Below are positions 51,229 through 61,247 of a stretch of DNA of 64,000 nt, piece after piece. The notes beneath the pieces are model-generated. The model ran no database searches and was not told where the DNA came from. It saw only the letters and a program-made list of their open reading frames with translations. The position numbers were made by a program, and so were the translations under genes. This DNA comes from Streptomyces violaceoruber (lineage in GTDB: Bacteria; Actinomycetota; Actinomycetes; Streptomycetales; Streptomycetaceae), in contig JODI01000062.1 in assembly GCA_000720805.1 (NCBI GenBank), forward strand, positions 1 to 64,000, read 5' to 3'. The stretch's first letter is position 1. Each line of letters starts with the position of its first letter.

Positions 51229-52767
51229 TCAGCGAACGTCCCCCATCAGCGACTTCACCTTCCGCCGGTACATCCACACCGCGAACCCGGCCAGCGCGGC
51301 CAGCGCCGCCTCACCGAACACCGCCGGCGTGCCGCTGAGGTCGACGCCGGCGATGGCCGGGTTGGACAGCAGGCCGGTGACGGAGTCGCCCGCGGTGACC
51401 GCGAGGAACCAGACGCCCATCATCTGGCTGGCGTACTTCGCCGGGGCCATCTTCGTCGTCACCGACAGGCCGACCGGGGAGAGGCACAGCTCACCGACGG
51501 TCTGGATGAAGTAGATGCCCACCAGCCACATCGGGCTGACCGAGGTGCCGTCCGCCGCCATGCCCAGCGGGATCAGGAAGAAGAAGAACGAGACGCCGAT
51601 CAGGACCAGACCCATCGAGAACTTCACGATGGTGCTCGGCTCCTTGCCGTTCCGGTTCAGCCACACCCAGACGAACGCGAACACCGGGGCCAGCGCCATG
51701 ATGAACAGCGGGTTCAGCGACTGGTACCAGGAGGACGGGAAGTCGAAGCCGAGCAGCGAGCCGGCGGCCTTGCCCTCGCCGAACGCCTGGACGGTGGAGG
51801 CACCCTGGTCGTAGATCATCCAGAACACGGCGGCCGCGACGAAGAACCAGATGTAGCCGGTCATCTTCGACTGCTCGGTGACCGAGAGTTCCTTGTCCCG
51901 CTTGATGCGCACCAACACACCCGCCGGGATGATCAGACCGATGACGGTCAGCGGGATCATCGCCCAGTTCAGGGTGAAGTGGCCGGTGAAGCCGACGACG
52001 CCGTAGAAGACGGCCGCCGCGATCAGCCAGGCCAGACCCTTGCGCAGCCAGGCGGCACGCTCCTCGGCCGCGAGCGGCTTGGGCACGACGCTGCTCTGCG
52101 GGCTCAGATTGCGAGTGCCGAGCAGGAACGCGGCGAGGCCGATCGCCATGCCGACCGCGGCCATGCCGAAGCCGAGGTGCCAGTTGACCTCCTGGCCGAC
52201 GGTGCCGATGGCCAGCGGGGCGAAGAACGCGCCCGCGTTGATGCCCATGTAGAAGATCGTGAAGCCGCCGTCGCGGCGCGGGTCGTCCGGGCCGTCGTAC
52301 AGGTGGCCGACCATCGTGGAGATGTTGGCCTTGAGAAGACCCGAGCCGGCCGCGACCAACGCCAGGCCCGCGAAGAACGGTGCCTGACCGCCGGGCAGGG
52401 CCAGCACCAGGTGGCCGGACATGATCGTGACGGCGGCGATGGCCACCGTCTTGCGCGGGCCCCAGACGCGGTCACCGAGCCAGCCGCCGGGCATGGCGAG
52501 CAGGTACACCATCGCCGAGTAGACGGCGACGATCATCGTGGTGGTGGCCACGTCCATGGCCAGACCGCCGCCCATGCTGCCCTTGCCGGCGCCGGGGCCG
52601 CCGGAGAGCAGGTAGACGGCGAGCAGGGCCTTCATGCCGTAGTAGGAGAATCGCTCCCACATCTCGGTCATGAAGAGAGTGGCCAGTCCGCGGGGGTGGC
52701 CGAAGAAGGTCTTCTCGGATCCAGGGGTGCCCGGGGTGACCGAGTCCTTCGTCAGGCTGGACGCCAT
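51229..52767 (-). CDS. POT/PTR2-family proton-coupled peptide transporter
   Basis: A 512-residue transporter with about 14 hydrophobic segments. Family motifs are EMWERFSYYG (about 35-44) and FTIFYMGINAGAFFAP. It imports di- and tripeptides with protons. ATG 52767 follows AAGGA; 20 further upstream codons lack support. A GGCCGG/CCGGCC inverted repeat (52800-52818) sits in the leader. It is divergent from the two-component genes with a 320-bp gap. Confidence 0.92.
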   Translation of the reverse strand: MASSLTKDSVTPGTPGSEKTFFGHPRGLATLFMTEMWERFSYYGMKALLAVYLLSGGPGAGKGSMGGGLAMDVATTTMIVAVYSAMVYLLAMPGGWLGDRVWGPRKTVAIAAVTIMSGHLVLALPGGQAPFFAGLALVAAGSGLLKANISTMVGHLYDGPDDPRRDGGFTIFYMGINAGAFFAPLAIGTVGQEVNWHLGFGMAAVGMAIGLAAFLLGTRNLSPQSSVVPKPLAAEERAAWLRKGLAWLIAAAVFYGVVGFTGHFTLNWAMIPLTVIGLIIPAGVLVRIKRDKELSVTEQSKMTGYIWFFVAAAVFWMIYDQGASTVQAFGEGKAAGSLLGFDFPSSWYQSLNPLFIMALAPVFAFVWVWLNRNGKEPSTIVKFSMGLVLIGVSFFFFLIPLGMAADGTSVSPMWLVGIYFIQTVGELCLSPVGLSVTTKMAPAKYASQMMGVWFLAVTAGDSVTGLLSNPAIAGVDLSGTPAVFGEAALAALAGFAVWMYRRKVKSLMGDVR

Positions 52768-53087
52768 GGTCGATCCTTGCTGGGGTGCTTTCCTTTCGAG
52801 GCCGGCGGGTGACCGGCCCGCACACAAAAGAGACCTTCAGCGTCAACTCCTCGCCAAAGGTCCCCGCGGTGCTACAGGCGTTCATTCACCATACGGCAGC
52901 ACAGAACCGGAAATGGAAGGACTTGAGACGTGAATCACAGGTGAGAAGGGAACCGCATGCATCCTTTCCAAGGTCCTCGCGGAGTTATTACCTCATAGGC
53001 ACAGGTTGGGATCGGTAAGCCAAAAGGTAAGAAGGACCGGCTGTCGATCACACCCAGCTCCTGGCCTGCGCGGACTACCATCACCTC
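52768..53087. other. Divergent promoter region, POT transporter and response regulator
   Basis: No gene is visible. The region is AT-richer than its surroundings after 52860. It contains the leader hairpin 52800-52818, and AGGTAAGAAGG plus AAAGGTAAG close to the response regulator start. Regulatory sites for both genes are expected here, but I cannot name them. Confidence 0.5.
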
Positions 53088-53765
53088 ATGACCCGTGTAC
53101 TGCTCGCCGAGGACGACGCGTCCATTTCGGAGCCGCTGGCCCGCGCACTGCGCCGGGAAGGCTACGAGGTAGAGGTGCGTGAGGACGGCCCCACCGCGCT
53201 CGACGCCGGAGCGCAGGGCGGCGTCGACCTGGTCGTGCTCGACCTGGGGCTGCCCGGCATGGACGGCCTCGAGGTGGCCCGCAGGCTGCGCGCCGAGGGC
53301 CTCAGCGTCCCGATCCTCATCCTGACCGCGCGGGCCGACGAGGTGGACACCGTCGTCGGCCTCGACGCGGGCGCCGACGACTACGTCACCAAGCCCTTCC
53401 GGCTCGCCGAGCTGCTCGCCCGGGTCCGTGCCCTGCTGCGGCGCGGCGCCGCCGAGCCCGCCCAGGCTCCGGCCACCCACGGGGTGCGGATCGACGTGGA
53501 GTCGCACCGGGCCTGGATGGGGGACGAGGAGCTGCAGCTCACCGCCAAGGAGTTCGACCTGCTGCGGGTCCTGGTGCGCGACGCGGGACGGGTCGTGACC
53601 CGTGACCAGCTGATGCGGGAGGTCTGGGACACCACGTGGTGGTCGTCGACCAAGACGCTCGACATGCACATCTCCTGGCTGCGGAAGAAGCTGGGCGACG
53701 ACGCGGCGAACCCGCGCTACATCGCCACCGTGCGGGGTGTGGGCTTCCGGTTCGAGAAGAGCTGA
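53088..53765 (+). CDS. OmpR-family response regulator
   Basis: A 225-residue canonical regulator. The receiver has Asp9/Asp10, phosphoacceptor Asp52 (VVLDLGLPG) and Lys in YVTKPF; the winged helix spans about 130-223, ending RGVGFRFEKS. It is paired with the histidine kinase gene 49 bp downstream and adjacent to the POT transporter. Signal and targets are unknown. Confidence 0.93.
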   Translation: MTRVLLAEDDASISEPLARALRREGYEVEVREDGPTALDAGAQGGVDLVVLDLGLPGMDGLEVARRLRAEGLSVPILILTARADEVDTVVGLDAGADDYVTKPFRLAELLARVRALLRRGAAEPAQAPATHGVRIDVESHRAWMGDEELQLTAKEFDLLRVLVRDAGRVVTRDQLMREVWDTTWWSSTKTLDMHISWLRKKLGDDAANPRYIATVRGVGFRFEKS

Positions 53766-53814
53766 GCCCCCGCCCGCCCGGAAGGCGTCCCACCGGCAGC
53801 ACAGGTAAGAGGTC

Positions 53815-55092
53815 ATGCGCCGTCGACTGATCCAGTCCACTCTCGCCGTGGTGCTCGTCGTCATCGCGGTGTTCGGCGTGTCCCTCGTCATCGTCGAGAC
53901 CCGCACCATCTCCACCAGCGCCCAGGAGAAGGTGGACTCCGAGGCGCAGCGACTGGCCAGCATCGTGGACAGCCGGCTGCTCGCCTCGGGGACCGTCGAC
54001 GCGAGGGTGCTGCGGGGCCAGGTCGCGCCGGAGCGGTACGCCGTGATCCGGATCCCCGGGGAGCCCGACATCGAGGTCGGCACCCGGACGGTCGGTGAGG
54101 TCATACGGGGCCAGGCGGACGGCGAGGAGGGCGAGACCGTCCTGGTCGAGGAGCCGCGCTCCTCGGTGACCCGTGAGGTCGGCCGGACCCTGCTGATCAT
54201 CGGGCTAGTGGCGCTGCTCGCGGTGATCGCCGCCGTGCTGCTCGCGATCCGCCAGGCCAACCGGCTCGCCTCCCCGCTCACCGACCTCGCGGAGACCGCC
54301 GAACGCCTCGGCTCGGGCGACCCGCGCCCCCGGCACAAGCGGTACGGCGTCCCCGAGCTGGACCGGGTCGCCGACGTCCTTGACTCCTCCGCCGAGCGCA
54401 TCGCCCGCATGCTCACCGCGGAACGCCGGCTCGCCGCCGACGCCTCCCACCAGCTCCGCACGCCGCTGACCGCGTTGTCGATGCGGCTGGAGGAGATCAC
54501 CCTCACCGACGACCCGGACACGGTGAAGGAGGAGGCGAACGTGGCGCTGACCCAGGTGGAGCGGCTCACGGACGTGGTCGAGCGGCTGCTCACCAACTCC
54601 CGCGACCCGCGCACCGGTTCCGCCGTCACCTTCGACCTCGACGAGGTCATCCAGCAGCAGCTCGCCGAGTGGCGCCCCGCCTACCGCAGCGCCGGCCGGG
54701 CCATCGTCAGCTCCGGGAAGCGACACCTGACGGCGGTCGGTACGCCGGGGGCGGTCGCCCAGGTGCTGGCCGCGCTGATCGAGAACTCCCTCATGCACGG
54801 CGGCGGCACGGTGGCGCTGCGCACCCGCGTCACCGGCAACCAGGCGGTCATCGAGGTCACCGACGAGGGGCCCGGGGTGCCCGCCGACCTCGGGGCGCGG
54901 ATCTTCGAGCGGGCGATCAGCGGCCGCAACTCCACGGGCATCGGACTGGCGGTGGCCCGGGACCTCGCGGAGGCCGACGGGGGCCGCCTGGAGATGCTCC
55001 AGGCCCAGCCGCCCGTGTTTGGCCTGTTCCTGTCGCGTACGCCGGCGAGGAAACCACCGGTACCGGACGACGAGGAGCCGACGGTCCGCTGA
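53815..55092 (+). CDS. Sensor histidine kinase
   Basis: A 425-residue membrane kinase. Two membrane helices (about 7-27 and 124-146) flank a short extracellular domain of about 95 residues. A HAMP segment (about 147-200), HisKA with His212 (DASHQLRTPL), N-box LIENSLMHGG and G boxes DEGPGVP and GIGLAV follow. It phosphorylates the adjacent response regulator. AGGTAAGAGGT precedes ATG 53815. The small sensor domain suggests detection at the membrane or cell wall. Confidence 0.92.
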   Translation: MRRRLIQSTLAVVLVVIAVFGVSLVIVETRTISTSAQEKVDSEAQRLASIVDSRLLASGTVDARVLRGQVAPERYAVIRIPGEPDIEVGTRTVGEVIRGQADGEEGETVLVEEPRSSVTREVGRTLLIIGLVALLAVIAAVLLAIRQANRLASPLTDLAETAERLGSGDPRPRHKRYGVPELDRVADVLDSSAERIARMLTAERRLAADASHQLRTPLTALSMRLEEITLTDDPDTVKEEANVALTQVERLTDVVERLLTNSRDPRTGSAVTFDLDEVIQQQLAEWRPAYRSAGRAIVSSGKRHLTAVGTPGAVAQVLAALIENSLMHGGGTVALRTRVTGNQAVIEVTDEGPGVPADLGARIFERAISGRNSTGIGLAVARDLAEADGGRLEMLQAQPPVFGLFLSRTPARKPPVPDDEEPTVR

Positions 55093-55164
55093 GCGTGCTT
55101 CACGGCCTCGCGGCCACGCCGGGCACCCTCCACGGCGGGGCGGGCTGTTTCTCAGCGTGTTTCT

Positions 55165-55707
55165 CTACGGCAGAGTGGGCTGTTTCGTCCGCCGCTTCTT
55201 CACTTCCGTCGCCAGGAACGATTCCGCGCTTGCCACCGCCTCTTTCGCGGGCAGCGTCTTGAACACCCAGGTGCGGTACGACCAGAAACGGAACAGGGTC
55301 GCGACGCCGATGCCGACGAACTTGAAGATGTTGCTCTGCACCGGGCTGTCCCAGCCGAAACCGTAGGTCGCCGTGTAGAGCAGACCGTTCTCGATCACCA
55401 GGCCGACCGCGCTGAACAGCAGGAACAGGGTGAGTTCCTTGGTACGGCCGCCCTTGTCGCGGTCCCGGTAGGTGAAGTACCGGAAACCGACGTAGTTGAA
55501 GGCGATGGCCACGACGGTGGCTATGACACTCGCCCGCACGACCTGCAGATGGGTCGCGTTCCGGACCAGGTTGAACACGAGCAGGTTGACCAGCACCCCC
55601 GCGCCGCCCACCGCGCCGAACTTGGCGGCCTCACGTACGAGCCGGTCGATCCGCTGCCGGGCCGCACTGCGCGGCGTCGTAGAGAGCCTTGAGGAACCAC
55701 GTCCCAT
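55165..55707 (-). CDS. GtrA-family membrane protein
   Basis: A 180-residue protein with four hydrophobic helices in the GtrA pattern (FGAVGGAGVLVNLLVFNLV, FNYVGFRYFTYR, FRFWSYRTWVF). The family is thought to translocate polyprenyl-linked sugars for cell-surface glycan assembly. It is convergent with the kinase gene and divergent from purK. The start at ATG 55707 has only a weak GGAAA upstream. Confidence 0.88.
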   Translation of the reverse strand: MGRGSSRLSTTPRSAARQRIDRLVREAAKFGAVGGAGVLVNLLVFNLVRNATHLQVVRASVIATVVAIAFNYVGFRYFTYRDRDKGGRTKELTLFLLFSAVGLVIENGLLYTATYGFGWDSPVQSNIFKFVGIGVATLFRFWSYRTWVFKTLPAKEAVASAESFLATEVKKRRTKQPTLP

Positions 55708-55847
55708 GGCTTTCCAGGCCCCCGTCCGTAGGATTCGTCAACTCAGCCATGCTAACCACCCCCCATTCGTGATCGCCTGTGGACCGCCTCATGGCTCGGC
55801 AAAGGCCGGTTCGGAGGGCGGGAAACCGGCCACCATGGCGCGGCCGA

Positions 55848-55862
55848 TACCCTAGGAGCGTG
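55848..55862 (+). promoter_or_regulatory. Possible -10 element giving a leaderless purK transcript
   Basis: TACCCT at 55848-55853 lies 7 bp before the GTG start at 55860. The only purine-rich stretch, AGGAG, is separated from GTG by a single base, too close for normal ribosome binding. This pattern suggests transcription begins at or near the start codon. Confidence 0.35.
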
Positions 55863-57029
55863 ACGTTCCCGGTAGTCGGCATGGTCGGCGGTGGCCAGCT
55901 CGCGCGTATGACACACGAAGCGGGCATTCCGTTGGGCATCAGGTTCAAGCTTCTCAGTGACACCCCCCAGGATTCCGCGGCGCAGGTGGTGAGCGATGTC
56001 GTCATCGGCGACTATCGCGACCTCGACACGCTGCGTGACTTCGCGCGCGGGTGCGATGTGATCACCTTCGATCACGAACACGTACCCACCGAGCACCTCC
56101 GGGCGCTGGAGGCGGACGGCATCCCCGTCCGCCCCGGCCCGGACGCGCTCGTGCACGCCCAGGACAAGGGCGTGATGCGGGCGAGACTCGACGCGATCGG
56201 GGTGCCGTGCCCGCGGCACCGGATCGTGAGCGACCCGGCCGACGTGGCCGCGTTCGCGGCGGAGGGCCTCGGCGAGGGTGCGGGGGGCGCCGGGGGGGAC
56301 GGCTTCCCCGTCGTCCTCAAGACCGTCCGCGGCGGCTACGACGGCAAGGGCGTGTGGGTCGTCGACAACGTGGCTCAGGCCGAGGAACCGTTCCGCGCCG
56401 GCGTCCCCGTCCTCGCCGAGGAGAAGGTCGACTTCGTCCGCGAGCTGGCCGCCAACGTCGTCCGCTCCCCGCACGGCCAGGCGGTGGCGTACCCGGTGGT
56501 GGAGTCCCAGCAGGTCAACGGTGTCTGCGACACGGTGATCGCGCCCGCTCCCGACCTCGACCAGGGTCTGGCCCTGAAGGCCGAGGAGATGGCCCTGAGC
56601 ATCGCCAAGGAACTGGACGTGATCGGCCACCTCGCCGTCGAGCTGTTCCAGACCCGCGACGGCCGCATCCTCGTCAACGAACTCGCGATGCGCCCGCACA
56701 ACTCCGGCCACTGGTCCATGGACGGCGCGATCACGTCCCAGTTCGCCAACCATGTCCGGGCCGTCCTCGACCTCCCGCTCGGCGACCCGCGCCCGCGCGC
56801 CACGTGGACGGTCATGGTCAACGTCCTGGGCGGCGACTACCCGGACATGTACTCCGCGTACCTGCACTGCATGGCCCGCGACCCCCAGCTCAAGATCCAT
56901 ATGTACGGCAAGGACGTGAAGCCCGGCCGCAAGGTGGGTCACGTCAACACCTACGGCGACGACCTGGACGACGTGCTGGAGCGCGCCCGTCACGCAGCCG
57001 GCTACCTGAGGGGCACGATCACCGAATGA
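55860..57029 (+). CDS. purK: N5-carboxyaminoimidazole ribonucleotide synthase
   Basis: A 389-residue ATP-grasp enzyme. [13 protein letters not shown] at the start, [14 protein letters not shown] (ATP loop) and [17 protein letters not shown] are diagnostic. It carboxylates AIR to N5-CAIR with ATP and bicarbonate in purine synthesis. GTG 55860 gives the conserved N-terminus (VTFPVVGM). Its stop overlaps purE (ATGA). Confidence 0.95.
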   Translation: MTFPVVGMVGGGQLARMTHEAGIPLGIRFKLLSDTPQDSAAQVVSDVVIGDYRDLDTLRDFARGCDVITFDHEHVPTEHLRALEADGIPVRPGPDALVHAQDKGVMRARLDAIGVPCPRHRIVSDPADVAAFAAEGLGEGAGGAGGDGFPVVLKTVRGGYDGKGVWVVDNVAQAEEPFRAGVPVLAEEKVDFVRELAANVVRSPHGQAVAYPVVESQQVNGVCDTVIAPAPDLDQGLALKAEEMALSIAKELDVIGHLAVELFQTRDGRILVNELAMRPHNSGHWSMDGAITSQFANHVRAVLDLPLGDPRPRATWTVMVNVLGGDYPDMYSAYLHCMARDPQLKIHMYGKDVKPGRKVGHVNTYGDDLDDVLERARHAAGYLRGTITE

Positions 57030-57550
57030 GCCCAGTTGTTGGCATCGTCATGGGGTCGGACTCCGACTGGCCCGTCATGGAGGCCGCCGCCCAGGCCCTC
57101 GACGAGTTCGAGATCGCGTACGAGGTGGACGTCGTCTCCGCGCACCGGATGCCGCGCGAGATGATCACGTACGGCGAGCAGGCGGCCGAGCGCGGGCTGA
57201 AGGTGATCATCGCGGGCGCGGGCGGCGCGGCCCACCTGCCCGGCATGCTCGCGTCCGTGACCCCGCTGCCGGTGATCGGCGTCCCGGTGCCCCTGAAGTA
57301 CCTCGACGGCATGGACTCGCTGCTGTCGATCGTGCAGATGCCGGCCGGTGTCCCGGTCGCCACGGTCTCCGTGGCCGGTGCCCGCAACGCGGGTCTGCTC
57401 GCGGCGCGGATCCTGGCGACGCACGACGAGGAACTCCTCGGCCGGATGCGGGAGTTCCAGCAGGAGCTGAACGACCAGGCCGCCGAGAAGGGCAAGCGCC
57501 TGCGCGCCAAGGCCGAGGGGTCGGGCAACGGCTTCGGCTTCGGGCAGTGA
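57026..57550 (+). CDS. purE: N5-carboxyaminoimidazole ribonucleotide mutase
   Basis: A 174-residue class I Pur[20 protein letters not shown] and [11 protein letters not shown] form the active site. It converts N5-CAIR to CAIR, the step after PurK. ATG 57026 overlaps the purK stop and its own stop overlaps the dipeptidase start (GTGA), so three genes are translationally coupled. Confidence 0.96.
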   Translation: MSPVVGIVMGSDSDWPVMEAAAQALDEFEIAYEVDVVSAHRMPREMITYGEQAAERGLKVIIAGAGGAAHLPGMLASVTPLPVIGVPVPLKYLDGMDSLLSIVQMPAGVPVATVSVAGARNAGLLAARILATHDEELLGRMREFQQELNDQAAEKGKRLRAKAEGSGNGFGFGQ

Positions 57551-58734
57551 CGGCCGTGAACTCCGTCGGGACGGCCCGGGAACTCCTGCGCGAGTTCCCG
57601 GTCGTGGACGGCCACAACGATCTCCCCTGGGCACTGCGCGAACAGGTCCGCTACGACCTCGACGCCCGCGACATCGCCACCGCCCAGAACGCTCACCTGC
57701 ACACGGACATCCCCCGGCTGCGCGCGGGCGGCGTCGGCGCGCAGTACTGGTCGGTGTACGTGCGCTCGGACCTGCCCGACCCCGTCCCCGCGACGCTGGA
57801 GCAGATCGACTGCGTACGGCAGTTGCTGGCGCGCTACCCGCGGGACCTGCGCCCGGCGCTGACGGCGGCGGACATGGAGGCGGCCCGGGGTGAGGGCCGG
57901 ATCGCCTCGCTCATGGGCGCGGAGGGCGGCCACTCCATCGCCAACTCCCTCGGGACTCTGCGGGCGTTGTACGCGCTCGGCGTGCGCTACCTGACGCTCA
58001 CCCACAACGACAACGTGGCGTGGGCGGACTCGGCGACCGACAAGCCGGGAGTCGGCGGACTGTCGGCGTTCGGCCGCGAGGTCGTACGGGAGATGAACCG
58101 CCTCGGCATGCTGGTCGACCTCTCGCACGTGGCCGCCACGACGATGCGGGACGCGCTGGACACGTCGGCCGCCCCGGTGATCTTCTCCCACTCCTCCGCC
58201 CGGGCGATCTGCGACCACCCCCGCAACATCCCGGACGACGTGCTGGAACGCCTTCCCGTCAACGGCGGCATGGCGATGGTGACCTTCGTGCCGAAGTTCG
58301 TCCTCCAGGCGGCCGTGGACTGGACGGCGGCGGCGGACGAGAACATGCGCGCGCACGGCTTCCACCCCCTCGACACCACTTCCGAGGCGATGAAGGCGCA
58401 CCGCGCCTTCGAGGAGCGTGAGCCCCGCCCGGTGGCGACGGTCTCGACGGTGGCCGACCACCTGGACCACATGCGCGAGGTCGCCGGCATCGACCACCTC
58501 GGCATCGGCGGCGACTACGACGGCACCGCCTTCACCCCTGACGGCCTCGACGACGTCTCCGGCTACCCTCACCTCGTCGCCGAACTCCTCGACCGCAGCT
58601 GGTCCAGGCCCGACCTGGCCAAGCTGACCTGGCAGAACGCGGTCCGTGTGCTGGGCGCGGCGGAGGACGTGGCCCGGGACCTGCAGACGACAAGGGGGCC
58701 GTCCAACGCGACGATCGAGTCGCTGGACGGCTGA
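57547..58734 (+). CDS. Membrane dipeptidase, peptidase family M19
   Basis: A 395-residue zinc peptidase. Ligand motifs are intact: His23 and Asp25 in [14 protein letters not shown], the bridging Glu in GAEGGHS, His in FSHSSARAI, His in [10 protein letters not shown], and Asp in GGDYDG. It cleaves dipeptides, including D-containing ones. GTG 57547 overlaps the purE stop. It is followed by a second, degenerate M19 gene beyond a response regulator. Confidence 0.92.
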   Translation: MTAVNSVGTARELLREFPVVDGHNDLPWALREQVRYDLDARDIATAQNAHLHTDIPRLRAGGVGAQYWSVYVRSDLPDPVPATLEQIDCVRQLLARYPRDLRPALTAADMEAARGEGRIASLMGAEGGHSIANSLGTLRALYALGVRYLTLTHNDNVAWADSATDKPGVGGLSAFGREVVREMNRLGMLVDLSHVAATTMRDALDTSAAPVIFSHSSARAICDHPRNIPDDVLERLPVNGGMAMVTFVPKFVLQAAVDWTAAADENMRAHGFHPLDTTSEAMKAHRAFEEREPRPVATVSTVADHLDHMREVAGIDHLGIGGDYDGTAFTPDGLDDVSGYPHLVAELLDRSWSRPDLAKLTWQNAVRVLGAAEDVARDLQTTRGPSNATIESLDG

Positions 58735-58817
58735 AGCCGAGGGCTGAGACCGATGGCTGACGTCGGCGGCTGATGCCCGAGGGCTGAAGTCGTCGGAGGG
58801 AACCGACGGGACCGGCG

Positions 58818-59522
58818 TCAGCCGCGCGGCATCGTGTAGCCGACACCGCGGACCGTCCGGATCAGCGTCTGGTCCTCGTCGCCCAGCTTGCGGCGCAGGT
58901 AGTAGACGTACGTCTCCACGATCCCGGAGCGGAACGGTGCCCCAGCCCCCCAGACCCGCTCCAGGATCTGCTTCTTCGTGACCACCTGGCCGGCGTGGTC
59001 CATGAGGTAGCTCAGCAGCTCGAACTCCCGTAGCGACAGCTCCACCCGGCTGCCGTCCCGCCAGACCGCGCGTCGGTCCGCGTCCACCGTGAGGCTCCCG
59101 ACGCGCAGCAGCCGGCTCTCGTCGGCCAGATCCCGGGCCAGCAGGTCGTTCAGACGTGCGAGCGCCTCCGTGAGGGCGAACGGCTTGGTGACATGGCCGT
59201 CGGCGTCCGTCATCAGCCGGCGCACCGCGGCCCCGGCCCTCAGGTCGTCGTCACCGGAGAGGAACAGCACCGGTGCCCTCACCCCGGCGGCGCGCAGACC
59301 CTCGTACGTCTCCAGGCCGTCGTCGTCCGGCAGGGCCACGTCCAGGACGACGACGTCGGGGCGGGTGGAACGGCCGACGGGGATCGCGAACCGGCCTCGG
59401 CTGGCCGCGTACACCTCGAAGCCCTGTCTGCTGAGCTCCGTGATCAGCGGCCGGGTGCGGGGGTCGGCGTCGATCACGAGGGCACGGAGGGGGGTGGGGG
59501 GTCTTTGAAGGTTCACGTACAT
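58818..59522 (-). CDS. Orphan OmpR-family response regulator
   Basis: A 234-residue protein. The receiver (about 14-130) has VIDADPRTR in place of the usual VDDD pair, phosphoacceptor Asp in VVVLDVALPDDDG, and Lys in HVTKPFA. The winged helix (about 140-232) ends RTVRGVGYTMPRG. No kinase gene is adjacent. ATG 59522 has no clear ribosome site, so translation may be leaderless. It lies between the two M19 paralogues and is divergent from the second. Confidence 0.85.
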   Translation of the reverse strand: MYVNLQRPPTPLRALVIDADPRTRPLITELSRQGFEVYAASRGRFAIPVGRSTRPDVVVLDVALPDDDGLETYEGLRAAGVRAPVLFLSGDDDLRAGAAVRRLMTDADGHVTKPFALTEALARLNDLLARDLADESRLLRVGSLTVDADRRAVWRDGSRVELSLREFELLSYLMDHAGQVVTKKQILERVWGAGAPFRSGIVETYVYYLRRKLGDEDQTLIRTVRGVGYTMPRG

Positions 59523-59692
59523 GAGGACGCGGATCGGGCCGCAATGGATGCTCGTCCGGTACCCCGAACGCCCCGCCCACCAGGAAGGCACTCCGGCCTC
59601 GTGGGACGGTGGCGGTACTGGGATCAGGACGATCACGGCACAGGACCAAGGCAACGGTTCACGGCAAAGGATCACGACGTACGGAGCCCGCC

Positions 59693-60817
59693 ATGGCAGA
59701 CCTCCAGCACGAACTGCACCCCTTCACCGAGGCCGGCGAGCTCGACGACCTGGCGGAGTCCCTCCCCGACCCCTTCGAGGAGCCGTACACCCCCGTCACC
59801 GACCCGGACGGCACCCCCTTGGAGCGGGCCCACGCCCTGCTGGCCGCCCATCCCGTCGCCGACGGCTACAGCGGGCTGCCCTGGGCGCTGCGCCACCGGC
59901 CCTGGTACGACCTGGAGCTCGGCGAGAGCGCCGTCGACACGGACGTGCCGCGGCTGCGCGAGGGCCGTGTCGGGGCACTCCTGTGGTCCTTGCACCTGCC
60001 CGAGGGCCTCGACGGCGACCGGGCCGTCGGCGCCACCCTGGAACAGCTGGACCTGGTGAAGACGGTCGTCCGCAGGCACCCGGAGGGCCTGCGCCTGGCC
60101 TGCACCGCCGGCGAGACCACCGACGCCCGCAACTGCGGCCGGATCGCCGTACTGCTCGGACCCGCCGGGGCCGCCGCCCTCGGCGACTCCCTCGGCATCC
60201 TGCGCTCCCTGAGCGCCCTCGGCCTGCGCGTCCTCACCCTGTCCGGGGTGTCCTGGGCGGGCGAGGCCGGGCTGACCCGGTTCGGCGAGGAGATACTGCG
60301 CGAGATGAACCGCCTCGGCGTGGTCGCGGACCTCTCCGGCGCCTCGGAGGAGACCATCCGGCGGGCGCTCGCGCTGTCCAAGACGCCGGTCGTGTGCACC
60401 CGCTCCGCCGCCCGCGACCTGCGCCCCCACCCGGCCAACCTCCCCGACGACCTGCTCGCCGAGCTGGGCGCCGCGAAGGGGCTGTGCATGGTGCCGCTGA
60501 CCGCCGAGCAGACCGGCACCACCGTCCGGGACGTCGCCGACCATCTCGACCGGGTCCGGACGCTCGCGGGCCCGCAGTGCGTGGGCCTGTCCGGCACGTT
60601 CGACGCCGGCGCCGCGCACCCGCAGGAACTCGGCGACGCCTCCTGCTATCCGAACCTCATCGCCGAACTGCTCCAGCGCGACTGGAGCGAACCCGATGTC
60701 GCCCTGCTGACCTGGGGCAACGTCCAACGTGTACTGCGCGGCGCCGACTTCACCGCCCGCGCCGCGCAGCTGCGCCGGGAACCGTCCACGGCGAGGATCG
60801 CCGACCTGGACGGCTGA
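59693..60817 (+). CDS. M19 dipeptidase paralogue lacking metal ligands (pseudoenzyme)
   Basis: A 374-residue homologue of the dipeptidase at 57547 (shared LPWALR, EILREMNRLGVVADLS, LLTWGNVQRVLRGAD). The active site is degraded: His-x-Asp becomes Tyr59-x-Gly61, the bridging Glu motif GAEGGHS becomes LGPAGAA, and the fourth-ligand SHSSAR becomes TRSAAR. Only HPAN keeps the equivalent of the last His. The frame is intact with normal codon use and a GGAG ribosome site, so it is expressed, but it cannot be a zinc peptidase of the usual mechanism. A binding or regulatory role is possible. Confidence 0.85.
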   Translation: MADLQHELHPFTEAGELDDLAESLPDPFEEPYTPVTDPDGTPLERAHALLAAHPVADGYSGLPWALRHRPWYDLELGESAVDTDVPRLREGRVGALLWSLHLPEGLDGDRAVGATLEQLDLVKTVVRRHPEGLRLACTAGETTDARNCGRIAVLLGPAGAAALGDSLGILRSLSALGLRVLTLSGVSWAGEAGLTRFGEEILREMNRLGVVADLSGASEETIRRALALSKTPVVCTRSAARDLRPHPANLPDDLLAELGAAKGLCMVPLTAEQTGTTVRDVADHLDRVRTLAGPQCVGLSGTFDAGAAHPQELGDASCYPNLIAELLQRDWSEPDVALLTWGNVQRVLRGADFTARAAQLRREPSTARIADLDG

Positions 60818-60827
60818 CGTCCGGACC

Positions 60828-61220
60828 CTAGACGGGGTCGATCCGGCACAGGCAGAACGGGTGGCCGGCCGGATCGGCGTACACCCGGAAGTCCTTCTTC
60901 TCGTAGTCCTCCCGGTCCAGCACCCGCGCACCCAGCGCCAGGACCTTCTCCTCCGCCGCGTCGATCTCCTCCCAGGTGGTCCCCGCGTCGAAGTCGAGGT
61001 GGAACTGCTGCGCGTTGCGGTCCGCGCGCGGCCACTCCGGCGCGGTGAGGCCGGGCGCCCGCTGGAAGGCGAGCCGCGGCCCGTCCGGGACGCGCAGGAC
61101 GACCCAGTCGTCGTCCTCCGCCTCGGGGGTGCCGCCGCCGACCTGCGCGTAGAACTCGGCGAGCGCTCGCGGGTCGGGGCAGTCGACGACCACGGAACGG
61201 ATACGTGCCACGGGTGCCAT
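60828..61220 (-). CDS. VOC family protein (tandem copy 1)
   Basis: A 130-residue VOC protein: RIRSVVVDCPDPRALAEFYAQV at the start and FRVYADPAGHPFCLCRI at the end. GAGGA precedes ATG 61220. Its neighbour at 61248 is a clear paralogue, 27 bp upstream. This actinobacterial glyoxalase-like subgroup has no proven substrate. Confidence 0.88.
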   Translation of the reverse strand: MAPVARIRSVVVDCPDPRALAEFYAQVGGGTPEAEDDDWVVLRVPDGPRLAFQRAPGLTAPEWPRADRNAQQFHLDFDAGTTWEEIDAAEEKVLALGARVLDREDYEKKDFRVYADPAGHPFCLCRIDPV

Positions 61221-61247
61221 GAGATCCTCTTCTCCCAGGTCAGCAGG

